A stretch of 9,801 nucleotides of DNA from Chlamydiota bacterium (GTDB lineage Bacteria; Chlamydiota; Chlamydiia; Chlamydiales; Rhabdochlamydiaceae): NCBI GenBank assembly GCA_023269365.1, contig JAHFTN010000059.1, forward strand, positions 1-9,801. The letters are read 5' to 3'. Positions 7,156 to 9,801 of the stretch are shown in pieces. The position numbers were made by a program, and so were the translations under genes. Numbering within the stretch: the first letter of the stretch is position 1; every line of letters starts with the position of its first letter. The notes under the pieces were generated by a model that saw only the letters and a program-made list of their open reading frames with translations, had not been told where the DNA came from and ran no database searches.

Positions 7156-7972
7156 CAGTAGTAGGGCCCATGCCGATGTTGCGATGGTAGGCACCTTTGA
7201 CATGTTTTTCTTGCATCCCTCTTGCCACTTTCAAGATCGAAACCCCTTTTTCTACATGGTCTGCCATGTATCTATCGTAGACCGATGCGGAGCTGCGCTT
7301 TGTCTTCACTCCATCGGCGTTGAGGGGAAGGTCTGAAACGAGAAGTAACGCTCCTAAGGTGAGTTTACGCTTATAGCTCGCAGAGAAAAGGGTTGCGCAC
7401 TCCATCTCTATCGCCTGGGCTTTTGTCGCCTTCAAGCGGCTTTTAAATTCTTCATTAAATTCCCAAAACCGCATATTTGTCGTGTAAGTGATCCCGATAT
7501 GATAAAGCGCCTTTTGAGACTCGAGCACTTCTGTCACCGCTTTTTGCATCAAAAAATTTGCAAGGGCAGGGACCTCTTTGGGAAAGTAAAAATCTGATGT
7601 CCCCTCATCGCGAATGCTCGCGACGGGAACCAAATAATCCCCTACCTGATACCGGCGACGCAATCCCCCGCACATCCCCAAGAGCAAACTCGTTTTAATC
7701 GGCAAAAAAGAGCACAGGTCGACGACGAGGGCCGCTGCTGGAGAGCCAATTTTAAAATCTAAAATACTAATATCATCTTTGGCAGAGTGGGCCACCTTGA
7801 ACATCGACCCTTCGATGATGGGGATCGATCGACTCTGTGCAAAGTAATCGACATACCGAGGGAAATTCGTAAGGAGCAAGTTGGAATGGAAATCCCCCAC
7901 TTCACATCCGGCGTAGCGCTCTAGGGTGTCTTTGGCAAATTGCTGCTCTGTTACATGCTCTGACTCCGACAT
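7148..7972 (-). CDS. amn: AMP nucleosidase, short form
   Basis: Amn hydrolyses AMP to adenine and ribose 5-phosphate. The 274-residue protein corresponds to the catalytic nucleoside-phosphorylase-fold half of E. coli Amn (484 residues) and lacks its N-terminal regulatory domain, as I recall for chlamydial and related short forms. Visible family features are LLLGMCGGLRRRYQVGDY (about 97-113), IRDEGTSDFYFP (121-132), the nucleoside-binding EMEC (189-192) and the SDLPL segment with catalytic-type Asp214, followed by DGVKT. ATG 7972 is chosen over the in-frame ATG 7996 because AAAGGAG (7981-7987) lies 8 bases before it. It is divergent from efp across 104 bases. Its stop and last codons fall within the palindrome at 7072-7155, so the C-terminal few residues (PTTGL) may derive from the repeat. 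A different purine or nucleoside N-ribohydrolase is possible but less likely. Confidence 0.87.
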   Translation of the reverse strand: MSESEHVTEQQFAKDTLERYAGCEVGDFHSNLLLTNFPRYVDYFAQSRSIPIIEGSMFKVAHSAKDDISILDFKIGSPAAALVVDLCSFLPIKTSLLLGMCGGLRRRYQVGDYLVPVASIRDEGTSDFYFPKEVPALANFLMQKAVTEVLESQKALYHIGITYTTNMRFWEFNEEFKSRLKATKAQAIEMECATLFSASYKRKLTLGALLLVSDLPLNADGVKTKRSSASVYDRYMADHVEKGVSILKVARGMQEKHVKGAYHRNIGMGPTTGL

Positions 7973-7980
7973 ACTTGTGG

Positions 7981-7987
7981 CTCCTTT
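7981..7987 (-). promoter_or_regulatory. Ribosome binding site of amn
   Basis: Read on the minus strand this is AAAGGAG, ending 8 bases before ATG 7972. It decides the amn start: the in-frame ATG at 7996 lies upstream of this site and would have no comparable signal of its own. Confidence 0.75.
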
Positions 7988-8022
7988 CTTCCACATTAAG
8001 GCAACGCTCCCATTTCTTCAAT

Positions 8023-8051
8023 TGCTTTTAAACTCTCTTTCCCCTCAAAAT
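8023..8051 (+). promoter_or_regulatory. Possible promoter of efp
   Basis: TTGCTT (8023-8028) and CAAAAT (8046-8051) are separated by 17 bases and lie where an efp promoter would be expected in the 104-base divergent spacer, giving a leader of about 19 bases. Each box is only a partial match to consensus. No convincing promoter for amn was found on the other strand. Confidence 0.25.
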
Positions 8052-8065
8052 GGAGTTCAAAAAAT

Positions 8066-8073
8066 AGGTGGGA
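8066..8073 (+). promoter_or_regulatory. Ribosome binding site of efp
   Basis: AGGTGGGA lies just before ATG 8077. It overlaps the in-frame GTG at 8068, so it supports the ATG at 8077 as the true start and rules against the three-codon longer GTG start. Confidence 0.7.
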
Positions 8074-8076
8074 ACG

Positions 8077-8640
8077 ATGGCGCAGTACAGCACAGGGGAT
8101 GTCAGAGGGGGTCATAAAGTAGAAATAGAGGGGGAGCCCTATACCGTTGTTTCTAACGAATTTATTAAGCCGGGTAAAGGCCAGCCTTTTAACCGGATTA
8201 AACTCAAACACCTCATTACAGGCCGTGTTGTGGAAAAAACCTTTAAGTCGGGAGAAAAGGTCGATGAGGCCGACGTCGAGGAGCACAAAATGCGCATGCT
8301 CTACAAAGAAGCGGATGGGGTGGTCTTTATGGATGACAACACCTTTGAGCAACTCACCTTACCTAACTCTCTCGTCCAAGACAAGCTTCAATGGCTCATG
8401 GAAGAGATCCTCTATAGTGTCCTTTTTTATAAAGGGCAACCGATCGATGTGGCGCCTCCTACCTTTATGGAGATGACAGTCGTGGAAACAACCCCAGGCG
8501 CTCGGGGTGACACTTCCGGAAGGGTCCTTAAAGCTGCAAAGACAGATAGCGGCGCTACCATTCAAGTCCCCATCTTCATCGAAGAGGGGCAAAAAATTAA
8601 AGTTGATACCCGTACTGGTGAATACGTCTCTAGGCTCTAA
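8077..8640 (+). CDS. efp: Elongation factor P
   Basis: EF-P binds between the P and E sites of ribosomes stalled on consecutive prolines and stimulates peptide bond formation. The protein has 187 residues, the normal length, with the three beta-barrel domains expected: a KOW-like domain at about 1-65, an OB domain at about 66-128, and a C-terminal OB domain ending in VDTRTGEYVSRL. The tip loop reads FIKPGKGQPF. With ATG 8077 the lysine in PGKG is residue 34, exactly the position modified with beta-lysine in E. coli. A longer start at GTG 8068 is less likely, since the ribosome site AGGTGGGA overlaps it. The gene for the modifying enzyme EpmA follows and overlaps its 3' end. Chlamydiae commonly carry two EF-P paralogues; a lysine at 34 and a neighbouring epmA suggest this is the modified one. 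Confidence 0.97.
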   Translation: MAQYSTGDVRGGHKVEIEGEPYTVVSNEFIKPGKGQPFNRIKLKHLITGRVVEKTFKSGEKVDEADVEEHKMRMLYKEADGVVFMDDNTFEQLTLPNSLVQDKLQWLMEEILYSVLFYKGQPIDVAPPTFMEMTVVETTPGARGDTSGRVLKAAKTDSGATIQVPIFIEEGQKIKVDTRTGEYVSRL

Positions 8641-9571
8641 AATTTCTTTACTTAAAGTTCGCGCTCATTTTTTGTATAAAGTGCGCGCCTTTTTCTATCA
8701 GCGCGCTGTATTGGAAGTCGACTGCCCTGCCCTTTCCCTTACCGCCCCTATCGATAGGCACATCGATGTGATGAAAGTCGATGTAGGGCTGGGGAAAAGT
8801 GGCTATTTACACACCTCCCCCGAATATGGGATGAAAAGGCTTCTCTCTTGTGGTATAGGTGACATTTACCAGATGAGCCATGTCTTTCGACAAGAAGAAG
8901 TGGGACCTTTGCACAACCCTGAATTTATGATGATCGAGTGGTACCGAGTGGGATTTTCTTTTGAAGCGCTGATTCAAGAGACTCTCGAGCTCCTCTCTCT
9001 TTTTTTGGGAACGCTCCGCTGTACCACTATGACCTATAGGACAGCACTGCTCCATTTTTTAAATATAGATTATGTAGCATGCTCAGTAAAAGACCTTGTG
9101 GCATTGGCGCATACTCACCAGTTAGGGCTACCGCAAGAGGCTCTTCTCTGGGACAAAGACACTTTACTCCAACTCCTCATGAGTGCCCTTGTGGAGCCCC
9201 AACTAGGAGTTGGAGAGGTGTTTGTCCTTACCCACTTTCCTGCCATGCAAGCAGCTCTTTCCAAAGTGGAACGTAAAGAAAAGGGGGAAGAGGTGGGCTT
9301 GCGCTTTGAGATCTATGCGCAGGGGATCGAGCTTGCCAACGGCTACGAAGAGCTGACAGATGCAGCAGAACAAGAAAAGCGGTTAAAGGAAGCCAACGCG
9401 CTGCGCATCCATGCTGGCAAAGAGAGCCTCCCGCTAGACGAGCACTTCCTAGAGGCACTTCGAGTGGGGTTGCCCGCCTGTTGCGGGGTGGCTGTCGGCT
9501 TCGATCGCCTCTTACAGCTCCATCTGAACCTCAACTCGATCCATCCCGTTCTTCCTTTGCAATACGAGTAG
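8618..9571 (+). CDS. epmA: EF-P beta-lysine ligase EpmA (PoxA/GenX/YjeA)
   Basis: EpmA is a paralogue of class II lysyl-tRNA synthetase without an anticodon-binding domain. It activates (R)-beta-lysine with ATP and attaches it to Lys34 of EF-P. Residues are numbered from GTG 8618 (317 residues; E. coli 325). Family features are LEVDCP after the first helix, HTSPEYGMKRLL (65-76), motif 2 FRQEEVGPLHNPEF (90-103), GIELANGYEELTDAAEQ near 227-243, and motif 3 GVAVGFDRL (290-298) with Arg297. Ala292 aligns with E. coli Ala298, reported to set beta-lysine over alpha-lysine specificity; true LysRS has Gly there. The start is uncertain: no ATG fits. ATG 8507 would overlap efp by 134 bases and add unrelated residues. 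GTG 8618 gives the right length and a 23-base overlap with efp but no clear ribosome site, so coupling to efp translation is likely. TTG 8672 would cut into the first helix. Confidence 0.92.
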   Translation: MNTSLGSKISLLKVRAHFLYKVRAFFYQRAVLEVDCPALSLTAPIDRHIDVMKVDVGLGKSGYLHTSPEYGMKRLLSCGIGDIYQMSHVFRQEEVGPLHNPEFMMIEWYRVGFSFEALIQETLELLSLFLGTLRCTTMTYRTALLHFLNIDYVACSVKDLVALAHTHQLGLPQEALLWDKDTLLQLLMSALVEPQLGVGEVFVLTHFPAMQAALSKVERKEKGEEVGLRFEIYAQGIELANGYEELTDAAEQEKRLKEANALRIHAGKESLPLDEHFLEALRVGLPACCGVAVGFDRLLQLHLNLNSIHPVLPLQYE

Positions 9572-9605
9572 TTGACACAGGGGTCAACTACTCGTATTGC
9601 ATTTT
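9559..9605 (+). terminator. Intrinsic terminator of efp-epmA
   Basis: A perfect 18-bp stem (9559-9576 with 9583-9600) encloses the 6-base loop ACAGGG and is followed by ATTTT. The epmA stop codon TAG (9569-9571) lies inside the left arm. The short T-run makes it a moderately good intrinsic terminator for the efp-epmA transcript; the stem itself is unambiguous. Confidence 0.8.
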
Positions 9606-9622
9606 CCCTGGCAATTAGTTAC

Positions 9623-9801
9623 CTCGACTTTGTACATTTTCGGCCTGAAGGCCGACGTATATTTGTTCTCGGGGGAGTTATTTAAAACAGGAAGGGGTTT
9701 TTAACCCCTTCTTATTTTAAATAATCTTCCAGTTCGACCGTAGGGAGAACGTCCGAGGACAAATAGACAAGGCATTCGGGCCGAAAATGTGCAAAGTCGA
9801 G
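9623..9801. repeat. 179-base imperfect palindrome at window end
   Basis: The outer 27 bases (9623-9649) pair with the last 27 of the window (9775-9801) with two mismatches. An inner block, 9661-9672, pairs with 9753-9764 with one mismatch. The core 9678-9697 pairs with 9705-9724 around the 7-base loop TTTTTAA, the last seven pairs (GAAGGGG with CCCCTTC) being perfect. The right half carries about 27 extra bases (9726-9752) that can form their own small hairpin (GTTC with GAAC). No credible open frame lies within it. Because pairing runs to the final base, the element may continue past the window. It resembles a foldback or MITE-like unit or a large structured RNA; no transposase is visible. 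Confidence 0.8.

Noticed and set aside
8507..8617. ATG 8507 as the start of epmA
   Set aside because: It would overlap efp by 134 bases and add about 37 residues that are merely the EF-P C-terminus read out of frame.

Overview
The window reads as chromosomal DNA of a member of the Chlamydiota, most likely an environmental, amoeba-associated lineage rather than Chlamydia itself. This is inferred from protein character and gene grouping: alaS followed directly by mfd, and a short AMP nucleosidase divergent from efp, are pairings I recall from chlamydial genomes. No phylogeny or search was run. All the recognisable genes are housekeeping genes. The accessory content is one two-gene module and several long palindromes.

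Layout. Positions 1-435 hold no gene. They contain a terminator-like hairpin (11-38), a 182-base palindromic repeat (103-284), a second terminator-like hairpin (329-359) and a good sigma70-type promoter (367-395). From that promoter run alaS (436-3054) and mfd (3033-6353), which overlap by 22 bases. Converging on mfd, with 9 bases between stop codons, is a minus-strand pair of small genes joined by an ATGA overlap: a DUF5674-like protein (6692-7042) followed by a 110-residue protein of unknown function (6363-6695). A near-perfect 35-bp-arm palindrome (7072-7155) separates this pair from amn (7148-7972, minus strand) and supplies amn's stop codon. A 104-base divergent spacer leads to efp (8077-8640). 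That gene overlaps epmA (about 8618-9571), which ends inside a strong intrinsic terminator (9559-9605). The last 179 bases (9623-9801) are another large imperfect palindrome that reaches, and may cross, the window edge.

How the genes work together. AlaS charges tRNA-Ala; Mfd clears stalled RNA polymerase and recruits nucleotide-excision repair. EF-P relieves ribosomes stalled at polyproline, and EpmA is the enzyme that attaches beta-lysine to EF-P Lys34. Both the target lysine and the EpmA specificity alanine are present, so a working modification pair is encoded back to back; the beta-lysine-making enzyme EpmB is not in the window. Amn hydrolyses AMP.

The most unusual part is 6346-7159. The unknown two-gene module is bracketed by a direct repeat (ATGGCTAAAGnnCAGT), one copy holding the mfd stop and the other the amn stop, as if the module had been inserted precisely at a convergent gene junction. 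The three large palindromes also share an asymmetry: almost every arm mismatch I could align is a G-U wobble if the + strand is transcribed.
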